DNA of 64,000 bases from Chamaea fasciata (taxonomy: Eukaryota > Chordata > Aves > Passeriformes > Sylviidae): positions 7,904,013 to 7,968,012 of the forward strand of contig JARCOQ010000006.1 in NCBI GenBank assembly GCA_029207755.1. The letters are read 5' to 3'. Position numbers and translations under genes: made by a program. Shown here in pieces: positions 20,616-31,388 of the stretch. The notes under the pieces are model-generated. The model ran no database searches. It was not told the DNA's origin and saw only the letters and a program-made list of their open reading frames with translations. Each line of letters begins with the position of its first letter. The stretch's first letter is position 1.

Positions 20616-23600
20616 GTGAGCTGAGCAGGGAGCTGCTCGCAGAGATGTGCATGAGGATTTGGGGGGTTCTGAAGCACCTGCCTGCCTTTCCCCCATCCTC
20701 TTCACAGCCCCCGAGAGGAAGGAGCCTGCTGCACCATTGCCTGCTCCTTTCTGTAGCCTGTTCTCCTCTGTCACCTTGCTGGCACTAGTGGAAAAGGTGT
20801 CCCCTGTGTATAAATAGTGGTTCTGGTGACAGCAACAAGTTGATGTTGTGGCCCTGCTCCCTCCAGGGTTTCCTACTGCTTCACACTTGCCTTAACATCT
20901 GTTTTTTAATGTTTTTTAACGCTTATGAGCTATCTTTTCCACCAGAGGGCAGCTGCAACCCCTGTTTAAACGGCACATTGGTACTAAACTCGGGTTTCCG
21001 GTGTTTTAAGTTTTAATGCAATATTCTGATTGTATGGCATGTCCCCTGGGATTACTTAGAACAGAGTTATCAAACACCATGAAACTGGCCTAGTTCATTG
21101 CTAATAACTACAAATAACTTGTTGGACATCTGTCACCGCACCAGCAACTGAGAGCCTTTGGTTGTGCAGAAAGGTACCTAGGAGCACGAAGAGCACAGAT
21201 GCAGGAATCCGTGGGTCAGAAAAACACTCCTCTAACAGGCTACTTAACCATTTTCCCTCTAGGGCTGATCGACAGGGCCTTCAGCAGATTCAGACACAAG
21301 AATGTTGTACATCTGTCCAGGCTGAAAGATGGGCTGAACATTTTGGAGCTCTGGCATGGTGTTACGTATGCATTTAAGGACTTGTCCTTGTCCTGCACAG
21401 GACAGTTTTTACAGTATTTCTTGGAGAAAAAGCAGAAGCATGTCAATATTCTGGTGGGTGAGTATGACTCCTTGGAGGTAAGGTTCTTGGGCAAACCTTT
21501 ACCTTGAGAGCCATCATCCTACAGCCTTCCCCAAAGATGCCCCAGGATGGTATTGCCTTGTAATCTCCAGGCAATGCCAAAGTGGCTGTTCTGGCCAAAA
21601 GCATCTCGTGGAGCTTCTCTGCATCTTTTTCCTAAAGTGCAGTGATGCAGGTTTGATTGATGCAGCAATTTCTTGCCTTTCTTGGTGTTTCCTCACTTTG
21701 GAACAGGGACTTCGGGGGACACGGGGAGCTCGGCCATCGAGAGCGTGAGAGGGCAGAAGAATGTGGACATCTTCGTTCTGCTGCCCAAGGGGCTCTGCAC
21801 TCAGATACAGGAACTTCAGATGACCACTGTCATTGAAGACAATGTCCATGTCTTTGCTGGTTGGCACTGCTGTTTGGATTGTCCACATTGTAGTCCTACT
21901 GTGTCAAAGCCTTGAGCCTAAAAGTCTGAGGAGGCAGCTCAGTGGGATTTGCAGCTTTAGCAGCTGCAGCCAGCTGGGTCATTGCTATCACCATGCCCAG
22001 ACATCTGGCTAACATGAGACAACATCCCCAGTTTGACAAACAAGCAGTTTAAGGCTTGCTTTTCTCCTGGCCATAGATCAGAGCCGCCTTCATGCAGGTG
22101 GTTGGTGTGTGGATGAACTAAATTCAGCACTGTTTTCTGTCTCTAAAAGGATTTGGAGTCACCCCTTCCCTCTGTCCTCCTGCCTTCATGGGTGATTCAC
22201 CCCCTACCACGATGCTGTCCCCATGGATTGGCATCACCACTGGGTGCTTGAGCTGCTTGAGTCCCCATGGACTCCTCTGCTCAGCCAGGTCTCACCCTGA
22301 CATCTCACAAGGGGACTTGGCATTTGCTTTCCTAGCAAGTTTATATTTGGTAGCAGCAAGAGCCCAGAGTGCTGTGTCTGCAGAAACCACCTGACATCCA
22401 CAGGGTGCCACTCAGGCCCTGGTTCACACAGCCCCCAGGGCAGACGGGCATCTTGGGACACTCCTGGCCACAGCAAACCCCAGGGCTTGAGACCAACCCT
22501 ACTTCTGAGCAGAAATACCTCGTGCCTGATGCACTGCTGCTGGCAGATCTAATCTTTCCTTTCTCCTTTTAACAGCTCATGGGAACAGCGATGAAATTGA
22601 TGAGCCAATCAAGGAACTGTTTGCTGATGTCGATTTTGCTGGAAAATACCACCTGATGAGCTTGAATTCCGTCAACTGGTCCAGGATTATGGTGCAGATT
22701 GCTCACTACTTCTATGCTTACTTTCAGTGCATCCCATCCCTGGATGCCACCCCACTGCCAATGGTGGAAATTGTTGTGCCAACAGGAGGAGGAGGAAATA
22801 TCACGGGTAAAGGGAAAAAAAGATGGGTTAGATAAGAGAGAGAGAATGCTGTGATCTATGGACCAAAAGTACTTTGCAGATACTGGGTATTGCTATTTAT
22901 TAAAACACCCACTCTCTGGTAGGATTTCTTCAGAACCACTTATATTTTATTACTCATATATGGTTATTACTCAATTTAGGTGTCACTGATGATTTGCAAG
23001 GTGCAGAAAAACCCAAACCACCCTTTGATGATGGCTGTAACTATCTTGAGGATGAGCACATTAAGAGAGGACAGAATGTGTTTGATGCAGAAAAGTGGGA
23101 AAATGCTGTGGCTCTGGTTTCTTAAGTGAGACATTAACAGAGGTGTGGAGTCCTGCCTGGTCCTCTCTGGTTTGCGTGGTAGTGCATGGTCAGGAGAACC
23201 ACTCTTAATTGCATAATTTGGCCTTCTAAATGAGAGTCCTTGATTGCCTCAGTCGCAAAATAGGTGTAGAAGTGTCTTATGAAAGCAATAAAGGATTTTA
23301 TATATTCACTGTTCTTCCAGTCTGCCCATCAGAGAGGCAAAAGCCCCAAATCTTCAGCCTGGCAGCTGCCTGAACTCTCAGGCCCCTGCCTATCCACCAG
23401 CAAACGTGGAGATGAGCCAAGGTCTTTGTTCAATGGCAGGTGGAATGTTGCATCCCTGGATTTTATAATCTGTGCCCTACCAAACCGCTGAAGTCAGGTA
23501 TCTCGGAGTCCACTAGGGAATATCATTTGTGTCTGCTTTTGAACAAGATGCTCCATCAATTTGTATGATGACTTCTTTGCTAAATCTCTTTCAAATGTTT

Positions 23601-26600
23601 CTTCATCAAGCACTCATGCATTTTTTTTCACTTTTTTTCCCTAGCTGGCTGTATTGCCCAGAAAATGGGTCTCCCAATTCGACTTATTACTGTGGTGAAC
23701 AGCAATGACATCATTCACAGGACTGTTCAACATGGGGATTTCTCACTGGCAGAGAGTGTGAAGGCTACATTAGCATCAGCCATGGATATCCAAGTATGTA
23801 GTGAACTGGCCAAAATGCGAAAATAGAAAATATTGTTATTGGTTTTTTTCTAATCTTGTACTCTGGTCTACCTGTAAAATTCTGCCACTCAGTGGTGCAT
23901 GAGGAGGTGGGACCATTTATGCTACAGACTGCTGAGCTGAGATGGATCAAACACCTTCTTCCCTCACTTTTCAGGGCTTGACTTTCTGATCCTCGTTGTT
24001 GAGTGCTGGGTTTCCAGGCATTCATTCCATGCAAGCTTAGCAAGACAGGGACATTTCCACAACATGTGAGAACTAAAAATGCCATCATGTCTCAAGGGTT
24101 TTGTTTCTGAAAAGCTCCACAAAGAGCAGGATGAGAGACCAGGAAGGAGGTAAAGAAGTCCATAAGAATTGCCTTGTTCATGGCCGCCTGCAGCTTGCTC
24201 AGAGCAAAACAAGTTCCAGCAGGCAGGGAAAGACCTTGGAAAGAAAAGTCATGGAGGTACAGAAACCAAACACCTGAAAGCACATACCTCCCCTTTCATT
24301 CCCACCCTGGCATCCCCAGGGATTGGATCTGCTTCCAAACGAGTGATCAAAGTGGGAAACCCTTGGTGTTGTATCTCTGTGGCCTTAAGCTACCTGGATT
24401 TTCCAAAAACTGTTTAAACACAGTGGGAAAACCTGGGAGTCTGGGGGGACTGCCTTGCTTTACAGTCACTAAGTCCCTGTGTCCCTATCACCAGGCTGTG
24501 CTCTGCAGCTTGGCTTTCCCCCTGAGCCAGGAACTTGTGGGGCTCCTCAGAGGTCCAAGGGTAACTGGACTCCTCTCTCAGCCCATCTCCCTTCAGTGGC
24601 ACTGGTCAGCACGTGCCAGACTTTGGGATCTTGGGGGCAGAGAGTGAGATGAGGAGATTTCCTGACATTCCTGAGGAGCTAGAGGAGTGAATCCTTCTGC
24701 ACATCCCCCTCCACAGCTGCACGGGAGTATCTGGAGCATCCATGCAAATATTTCCATAGCTAAAGAGAGCTAAGAGATTAATTCTGGAAGGGGATTCAGG
24801 AGGTCTCTGTTTGGGACTTGTTTAAAGCAGGTTCAGCTTTGAGGTCAGGTGGGATTGCTCAGGGGTTTGTCCATTTGGGTGTTGGAAACCTTCAAAAATG
24901 GAGAATGCACAGCCTCTTTAGGTTGCTGCTTCTGCAGACTAAGGTAAAGCAGAGAAAACTTTCCTGTTAGATATTGCCTGAAGAGTTGAAGGTGAAGCAG
25001 AAAGTCTGGTGTGGATGAGCCTTGTAAGGAGCTATCCCAGGACAATCCCAACAGATGCTGTGTCCTTGCAGCCAAGCAGGGGCTTTTCTCTGTCTCTGAG
25101 GTCAGGAAGAACCACGCAGCTCATATCAACACTCCAAAAATTTGTTCCCAGCATGACCTGGCCTCCAAACTAGGCCCCAACATTCTCCGGGAGCGCTCTG
25201 GTAGTGTGGGACAAGCAAAAGCCTTACTTAGATGGTAAGGCTGGTACTTGTACCAGTGTCCTGGCCCAGTTCAACTTACTGGTGTCAACACAGTGTTCTG
25301 TAGTGGAAACCATAAGGCTGGTAGGAATGGAGGGTGAAGGGGAAATGTGAGAAGGATGTGGGAACAGCAGAAAGAAGGACAGGAGAAAGGGTGTCAGGGC
25401 AGTGTTGGAGGCACCTCCAGGAGCAGGTCATGGAAGTCTAGGCACACTGACCTGTATCTTCTCAAGACAGCCTAAAACAGGGGACAGCCTAGAGCAAAGG
25501 GCAGGCTACACCCACACTAGACTGAAGATTAGAGGCTAGAGGCTCTGGGAGACGATGGTGGGAAGATGGAGAACAGAACTGGGGCCATAAGACACCCAGA
25601 TAAGGACACAAAAGGCTGAGTAAGTCCTGATGAGTCGACAGGGTAGGACAGGATGAAGTGACAAAAGGGGACAGGCACTGTCAGCTGCTAAAAGTTATGA
25701 AATTTATCCAAATCCAGCACTTGAACCCAGGAGGTGAGATGAGGACTTTGTTAATTGATGCCCCTTATCCTGTCTGTCCCTTCAAAGTATCTCAGCCAAA
25801 CCACCTGGATGAATATTTCTTGGTGTTTGCAAATGTGCAGGAATGAGGCAGGGCAGAGAAGTTGGTTTGGGACCCTCCTGTATGGTCTTGCACAGACTTC
25901 TACTGCAGTGTTGCAATGCTGATTGCTACACAGCCATACAGGCCACTCAGGCCCTATATGTACTCTATAAATTCATGGACATTATCAGCCAGCCCTGCAG
26001 CGAGCTGGGTGTCTCATTAAGTCACGCAGGAGCTGGATGACTCACAGCAGCATCTGCAACCCTGAGTAAACAGCTGGATATTTCTGGTTCTCCAATACAT
26101 AGTGTGTTATTAGCCTGGGCTCCTCATAGCGATGGCACAGATGTGGTCATGCTGTTGATTCATCAGTCATCCCTTCATTTTCTGTTTTAATCTGACTGCT
26201 CTGACAGGTCAGAGGTTCAAAAGACATTGTGTTCCCAAAGACTTGTCTTGGGATGTAGGTGAGCAAACAGAAGACAAAAAGCCCACCCTGGCTTCCACCA
26301 AGAAAAACACAGTGGTAGGACCTCAGCCCTAATGAGAGACATAAGAGAATCTACAGAGATGTTTCCCCCCCGTTTGAATTTCCTCACCTTTGCCTTGTTA
26401 TCCCAGGAGCCTTACAATGTGGAGAGGATCCTCTGGCTGCTCTCGGGCTCTGACAGCTGCCTGATAAAAACTCTGATGGAGCAATTCAACATCTCAAAAA
26501 GGCTGAAGCTGCCAGACGATTTGCACAGAAAGGTCAGTTTCTCACCCACACAACACTGTGCCTCTGTGTGTGTGTGTGTGTGTGTGTAAGGAGATTATTG

Positions 26601-27979
26601 CTACCAGGTATTCCAAATTCATTTTCAGAATAAAAAAAATTGTCGTGGAGAGTATGCAACCAAAAATTTAACTGTGAGGCCAGAACAGAAGTTTTGTATC
26701 AATGTGTGTGCATGGAGATACTAAAACCCCCTTTTTATGTTTTTTTTTAAAGAATACTCTTTCTTCTTCACCAAACTAACTTAAAAATTGCCTGCAGTTA
26801 TTTTGGTAGCATGCGAATTTGGTCCATCCTGGACCATGCACTGAGGCATCATACAGTGGATGCTGACACAAATTGGATGTTTGGGAGTGGGTCTGTGGAG
26901 TTTGGTACAATTCAGCCTTGCTTTTACAGCAAAGAGGAGCACAAACACAAAGCAGAGAGGTACAAGAGAAAACCAAAGATCTGAGTTGTGAGAGGGCCAG
27001 GTGCAAATTCCTGCTTTTTCCTGTCCAATTTTTGATGTGCTCTCCCTCACAGAGCAGCCTTTGCTCAGTCCCATTCCTGCTTGTGCTGCAGCAACTAAGC
27101 AAATTTATTATTAAAAGTAAGAAGAGCTGTTACACTGAGGTGGATTTTACAAGTCCTCAGGAACTCCCTCAGAGCATGGAAATAGCAGTGCAGAGGTGAG
27201 GAGCTCAGGCCTGGCTCCTGCCTAGTCATGCTCGCAGCACCTGTGGATGGAAACCCCGTGTCCACACTCCATCCCTGTGGTTTTTTCCAGCTGTGCCTCA
27301 TCCCCTAGCTGCAGCAACAACCTCTTTTCCTTCAGGTCTCTGGGGGAGCCCATCCTCCAGCCTCCTGATTTCCACCTGCTTTGCTGAGTGCCTGTGGCAC
27401 GAACCCAGCTGGGAACACGTTGGGTGGTGGTGCCCTGTGAAAACCTCCCTGTTTCCCCACAGCTCTCCCAGACCCTGGGGTCGTGCTCAGCCTCTGACCA
27501 GGACATTGTGAGAGCCATGCGACGCTGCTGGGAGGAGAACCAGTACCTGCTGTGCCCCCACTCTGCCGTGGCTGCTCACTACCACTACTCACAGCCACAC
27601 AGGTAGGGAGAGCCATGGTCATGCAACATTAGGGACTGGAGCATCACTGTCCCCTTGCTCCTGCAGCATCTCCAGCTCCCAGCTTGCTTACACCATTAAT
27701 TTTCTTTGCTTCTCTTTCCTTTCCAGCATCCCCCGGTGTTGCTTGGCTCCAGCCTCTGCAGCCAAATTTCAGGATGCCCTTCTCCGAGCTGGCCTCGTTC
27801 CACAGATCCCCCCTGAAATCACTGCCCTGACAGCAATGGAGACCAGGTCCACTCCCCTGGAGCAGGGACAGGACTGGGCACAGGTGCTCCGGGGCCAGAT
27901 TGAAGCTGTGGCACAGCAGTGGGAGGCACAGGCGGGTCAGTCTGTACCCCAGGGCATTGGGGGATCACTGGGCAGGTAG
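20393..27979 (+). CDS. THNSL2: THNSL2, threonine synthase-like 2, complete coding region
   Basis: THNSL2 is a PLP-dependent enzyme of the threonine synthase family. The mouse protein acts as a phospho-lyase on O-phosphohomoserine, giving 2-oxobutyrate, and does not make threonine. Eight coding exons are seen: 20393-20615, 21263-21457, 21707-21859, 22576-22806, 23645-23793, 26407-26532, 27463-27602 and 27727-27979. They join into 489 aa plus TAG (mammalian about 484). The N-terminal Thr_synth_N domain shows YVSTRGG and [11 protein letters not shown]. Lys113 in HGVTYAFKD is the PLP Schiff-base lysine. [10 protein letters not shown] spans about 140-149, the glycine-rich PTGGGGN phosphate loop is 259-265, and [13 protein letters not shown] lies near the C-terminus. 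The start has a strong context, CAGCCATGG. The donor after exon 3 (GTTGGC) is weak. The large introns 23794-26406 and 26533-27462 hold no other gene. Confidence 0.96.
20939..20952 (+). promoter_or_regulatory. CTCF core motif, plus orientation, THNSL2 intron 1
   Basis: CCACCAGAGGGCAG matches the CTCF core consensus CCASYAGRKGGCAS at all 14 positions. It sits in intron 1 of THNSL2, about 0.9 kb downstream of the CpG island. Confidence 0.65.
21263..21457 (+). CDS. THNSL2: THNSL2 coding exon 2 (PLP lysine)
   Basis: The exon is 195 bp, phase 1 in and out, after TTTTCCCTCTAG and before GTGAGT. It carries [14 protein letters not shown]; Lys113 in AFKD is the expected cofactor lysine. Confidence 0.95.
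21707..21859 (+). CDS. THNSL2: THNSL2 coding exon 3
   Basis: The exon is 153 bp, phase 1 in and out. It encodes [16 protein letters not shown] and [10 protein letters not shown]. It must end at the G before GTTGGC, because only this keeps the frame into exon 4 and gives the expected VFA-x-x-GNSDE junction. The donor is far from the GTRAGT consensus. Confidence 0.88.
22576..22806 (+). CDS. THNSL2: THNSL2 coding exon 4
   Basis: The exon is 231 bp, phase 1 in and out, after TTTTAACAG and before GTAAAG. It encodes [35 protein letters not shown] and the phosphate-binding loop PTGGGGN, where four consecutive GGA codons occur. Confidence 0.95.
22980..23292 (+). other. Candidate alternative terminal exon of THNSL2 (intron 4)
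   Basis: An acceptor-like CAATTTAG (22972-22979) precedes an open stretch that, joined to the phase-1 end of exon 4, reads 48 further codons (G-V-T-D-D-L-Q-G...) to TAA at 23123-23125. The peptide is rich in D, E, K and N (for example [14 protein letters not shown]). A canonical AATAAA follows at 23287-23292. If used, it would give a THNSL2 form of about 315 aa that keeps Lys113 and the glycine loop but lacks the C-terminal third. I do not recognise the peptide. It could instead be a decayed retrocopy or chance. Confidence 0.3.
23645..23793 (+). CDS. THNSL2: THNSL2 coding exon 5
   Basis: The exon is 149 bp after a strong T-rich acceptor (TTTTTTCCCTAG), ending CAA before GTATGT in phase 0. 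It encodes [36 protein letters not shown] and [10 protein letters not shown], all hallmark THNSL2 peptides. Confidence 0.95.
26407..26532 (+). CDS. THNSL2: THNSL2 coding exon 6
   Basis: The exon is 126 bp and 42 codons, phase 0 in and out (TATCCCAG ... GTCAGT). It encodes [17 protein letters not shown], conserved in the family. Confidence 0.94.
26565..26587. repeat. (TG)n microsatellite in THNSL2 intron 6
   Basis: A pure TG dinucleotide run of about 23 bases, starting 33 bp after the exon 6 donor. Confidence 0.9.
27463..27602 (+). CDS. THNSL2: THNSL2 coding exon 7
   Basis: The exon is 140 bp, phase 0 in and phase 2 out (TTTCCCCACAG ... GTAGGG). It encodes [20 protein letters not shown], the conserved C-terminal active-site region of the fold. 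Confidence 0.95.
27727..27979 (+). CDS. THNSL2: THNSL2 last coding exon with stop codon
   Basis: The exon is 253 bp after CTTTCCAG. It encodes [18 protein letters not shown] and a less conserved tail, ending TAG at 27977-27979. The tail is slightly longer than I recall for mammals. Confidence 0.93.
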
Positions 27980-28110
27980 TCACATAGACCTGACTACTGA
28001 GCACAGCTGGACAATGTCTCCCAGGGCTCATTCTCCACTCCCAGAAAAGCCCTGTCTTATGCTGGGAGTCTCCATGCAATGATTCATGAGCAAGAATGCA
28101 CTTCCCTGTT

Positions 28111-28190
28111 GAATTACATGGGCTATCTCATAACATTTTCAGTAAAGAGTTGGATTATATGGACAATTTCATAATATTTTCAGTGAAGAG
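28111..28190 (+). repeat. Tandem 39-bp duplication in THNSL2 3' UTR
   Basis: Positions 28111-28149 and 28152-28190 align over 39 bases with 7 differences and share the core ATTTTCAGT. It is an old local duplication just before the poly(A) signal. Confidence 0.8.
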
Positions 28191-28216
28191 CACTGCAGTT
28201 GTATCCCCATTTTCTT

Positions 28217-28222
28217 AATAAA
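28217..28222 (+). terminator. THNSL2 poly(A) signal AATAAA
   Basis: Canonical AATAAA, 238 bp after the THNSL2 stop codon and the first one downstream. Confidence 0.8.
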
Positions 28223-28805
28223 TCATAACAACTAATTGAAACTCTGAGTAAACCTGGCTGTTCCATCATTACTGGCTGTTACAGAAAGCTGCCTTAGCAC
28301 TACCCACAGCTGTCTGCTTCTTGAGCTTTATCCAGTGATTCTGGCTCTGTGCTGGGATGTTCAGCTCAGCAATCGCCATAGCACCCAAGATGCTCAGTAG
28401 GAAACACATGCAGAGTGGAGCGGATTCACTTTACCCATCCCTGTGATTGGAGCAGTGCCAGGGATGGTTCCCAGGCATTGAAACTTGCTCTGTGATAGTG
28501 TTAAATAGCAGATATTTTCCCTGGACATGCTTATCTTAAAGAGCTACTTTCCTGTGCTGTATCTCACAGCTTTTGGTCCTAGTCCTGCTTCAGACTCTTG
28601 CCAGGCAACTTCCACTGTAACAAGTAGGAAGTGGGAAATTCCCTTTATCTTTTGCCTGAAACTTCAGGTCTTTCAATACCACGTTCTCATCATATACATA
28701 TAAATATATAAATACCTTGTGTGGGAGCTGCCTCCACAAGTCATGCATCTGGCAGGAATCTCTTGTGCCTAAAAAAGGGGGAAGAAAAATAGGAATAATT
28801 ATACC

Positions 28806-28857
28806 AGGGGGAAAAAATCCCCCTTTGCCATCAAAAAATTCCCCCTTTGACATCAAA
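28806..28857. repeat. Short perfect hairpin fused to an 18-bp tandem duplication
   Basis: AGGGGGA (28806-28812) pairs with TCCCCCT (28818-28824) around five A residues. TCCCCCTTTGCCATCAAA (28818-28835) is repeated with one change at 28840-28857. Confidence 0.75.
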
Positions 28858-31359
28858 GGAAGTCCTGTATTGGGAGGATTAATTTGAAGGTTTAGTGGCA
28901 TTTAACAGGGTAAAAGTAAATTCTGTGAAGTGATTCAGCTTGGGCTGTTGCAGAACGTGCGGGAAGAGTGGGAAGCTTGGCCTGGGCTGCAAGCTGCCTT
29001 GCTGGCACCCAGGCAGCCTTTTCCTTGGCTCCCTCTGGCACAGCTGGCCCCATGCCACCTCCTTCCATCCCACCAAAACCCTGCAGGAGAGGAGGGACCT
29101 GTGCCTCCTCCAGGGTGGGGGCTGAGGCTGCCCCGTCCCAATTAACAGGGGTGAGGAAAATAACTTAGCTGAGAATGATGTAAAAAACACAGCACTTGGA
29201 TGTTTTTGATGCTAGCAGTTCTACTTGCATGGATTGAGTAGCTGGGAGGTGGGGTCCAGGAATGATGTTTCATGAGGCCATCATTCACCCTTCATTAAGA
29301 GCCAAACCAGCAAAATACCTATTTTTTAAGCAACAGCTTCCTCACAAATAACCTTTCCCCAAAGGATGGCTTTACACTGGCAGTGGTGCAGGACGTCTCT
29401 GGGGGTAGCAGTGAGAAACTTCCCGATCCCATTTGACCCCATGATCAGCTTCCCCTTTCATAGATGCAGATGTTATGTTCATTGGACCCCACTGCCCTTA
29501 ACAGCTGCCTCCCCAAATCTTGGGGTTCTCAGCCAGGGATGGCTGCCCAGTTGCAATTTAGTCCTTAATCATAGCTTAAGACACCCTGCAAGAGGGGAGA
29601 GGCCTGAAATTGCACCCAGATCTGCACCCAAGTGACAGGTTGCAAACCTGGCTGGCAAGACCCTAACCCTTCACTGTGGAGGATGGGGTGAGAGGGGCTG
29701 GACTTGCAGCCCGCTAAATTCTTGGTGTGTTTTGCAAGCAGAAAGCATAACGAATACATTCCATGCTCCTATCCCAGTGCCCTCAAGCAGTAGGATGAGT
29801 AAAGGGTCCAGCCTCATAGCAGGGTGAAAAGGAATTCTTAACCATCCCTGAAGATACCCTTATGGGGTGAGGGTGCTAGGTCTCCCCCAGACCAAATCAG
29901 ACTATTTTTGGGGCAGGACACTGAAGCTCTGTCTGCGATCTCTGGAGCAGAAGAACAGCAGGAAAAACCTGTTCCATGCCTGGAGCCAAGGCAGAGGGAG
30001 CACAGACAGGCTTGGCTTGTAGGGGGGGCTGTACTCCCACAGAGGCCAATGCACAGCCACGTGTGCCAGCCCGGTGTCTGGGATGTGGGAATGAACCTGG
30101 CATCGTGGGCGTGCTGTGTCCCATGACCTGCTCAGGGACCACGGCATCCGTGGCCACTCTCACACTGGGAGCTCCCGCTCTGTCCCCAGAACTGGTGCTT
30201 GGGGCTCTGCTCACTCGTGCTTGGGTCTCTGGCTGAGAGGGAAGGTCAGCCTGGTTTGTTGGAAAGATGGAGAATGGAGAGAGGAAAGTTATACAAAAAG
30301 TGGTGCTTCCTCACCCAACACTGATGGGTGGCTCCAGGCTCTGTAAGCTTCACATGTTCCCAGGGTTAATGATATTTTAGCCCTGCACCTTCCAGAGTTG
30401 ATCACAAACAAAGGACAGGCTTGTAAAATAATTCATTTCATACATCAACTGCTCTTGCTTTTCTCCAGCAAAAATTCCTGTTTCAGGTCCCTGACCCCAA
30501 GCATGTCCGACATGTGATCCAGGAGATAGTGATGCCCACAAAACTGGTGACAAGACTCCATGGGGACCCTGTATTCCCCCACTGAGGGACACAGCTGGGA
30601 CATGTTTCCAACTCCTACCTCAAGGAGAAAGTAATGTCTTGGGATGGAGATGCAATGCGTTGAGATAGAGGAATAGGGTCATGGCTCAGCTGGAGTTTCT
30701 ACTCGATAACTCACATGTACCAAAGCAACTTGCTATCCTGAGCCAAACTCACTTGTAGTTGGCCTGTCTAACAAGGGATTGGGGTGCTTGTCCTGGTGTG
30801 GTTTGGGATCTGTTGGACTACATGTGGGGTCTACCCTCTAAGCCATCTGCCTCTGTGCCCCATGGGGGCTTCATCCACCAGCAAAGCCATGCTGTGGTTC
30901 AACGCTCCAATCATTAATAGTGCCACTAAGAGATCTATTTGCTAAAGGGTGACATGGGATGACGGGCTGACTGCTGCTCTGGCTGGGATAAAATTGAGAG
31001 GAATATAAAATCCCAAAGGAGCTGAGGGTGAGGATGCTCTTTCCCATGAGCAGACCAGTCCAGCCTTCCCCTGTGCTTTGTCACAATGTCCATCCCCATC
31101 TTCCAGCTTGTGGCCACCCAAGGAATTGATCTTTGGGCAATTACTCCACTGACTGGGCTGTCACTTCCTTCTACTCCATTTATGAGCTGGGAGGAGCCCA
31201 CAACGTGGTGAATTATAAGCCAATGCTTTAAAACAGTGTTCTGAATGTTTGGGAGCTGAATTATTATTTATAATGCCCTGGGGGGCCCATGTAATTTATG
31301 GACAGGTATGAAGACAAGTAGGTGCTCAGACATGGGGATGAGCCCAGTGTAAATGCTGA

Positions 31360-31388
31360 GATAGAAAGATAGATAGACGGATGGATGA
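31360..31388. repeat. Degenerate GATA/GGAT tetranucleotide repeat
   Basis: Imperfect GATA units that pass into GGAT units. Confidence 0.6.
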
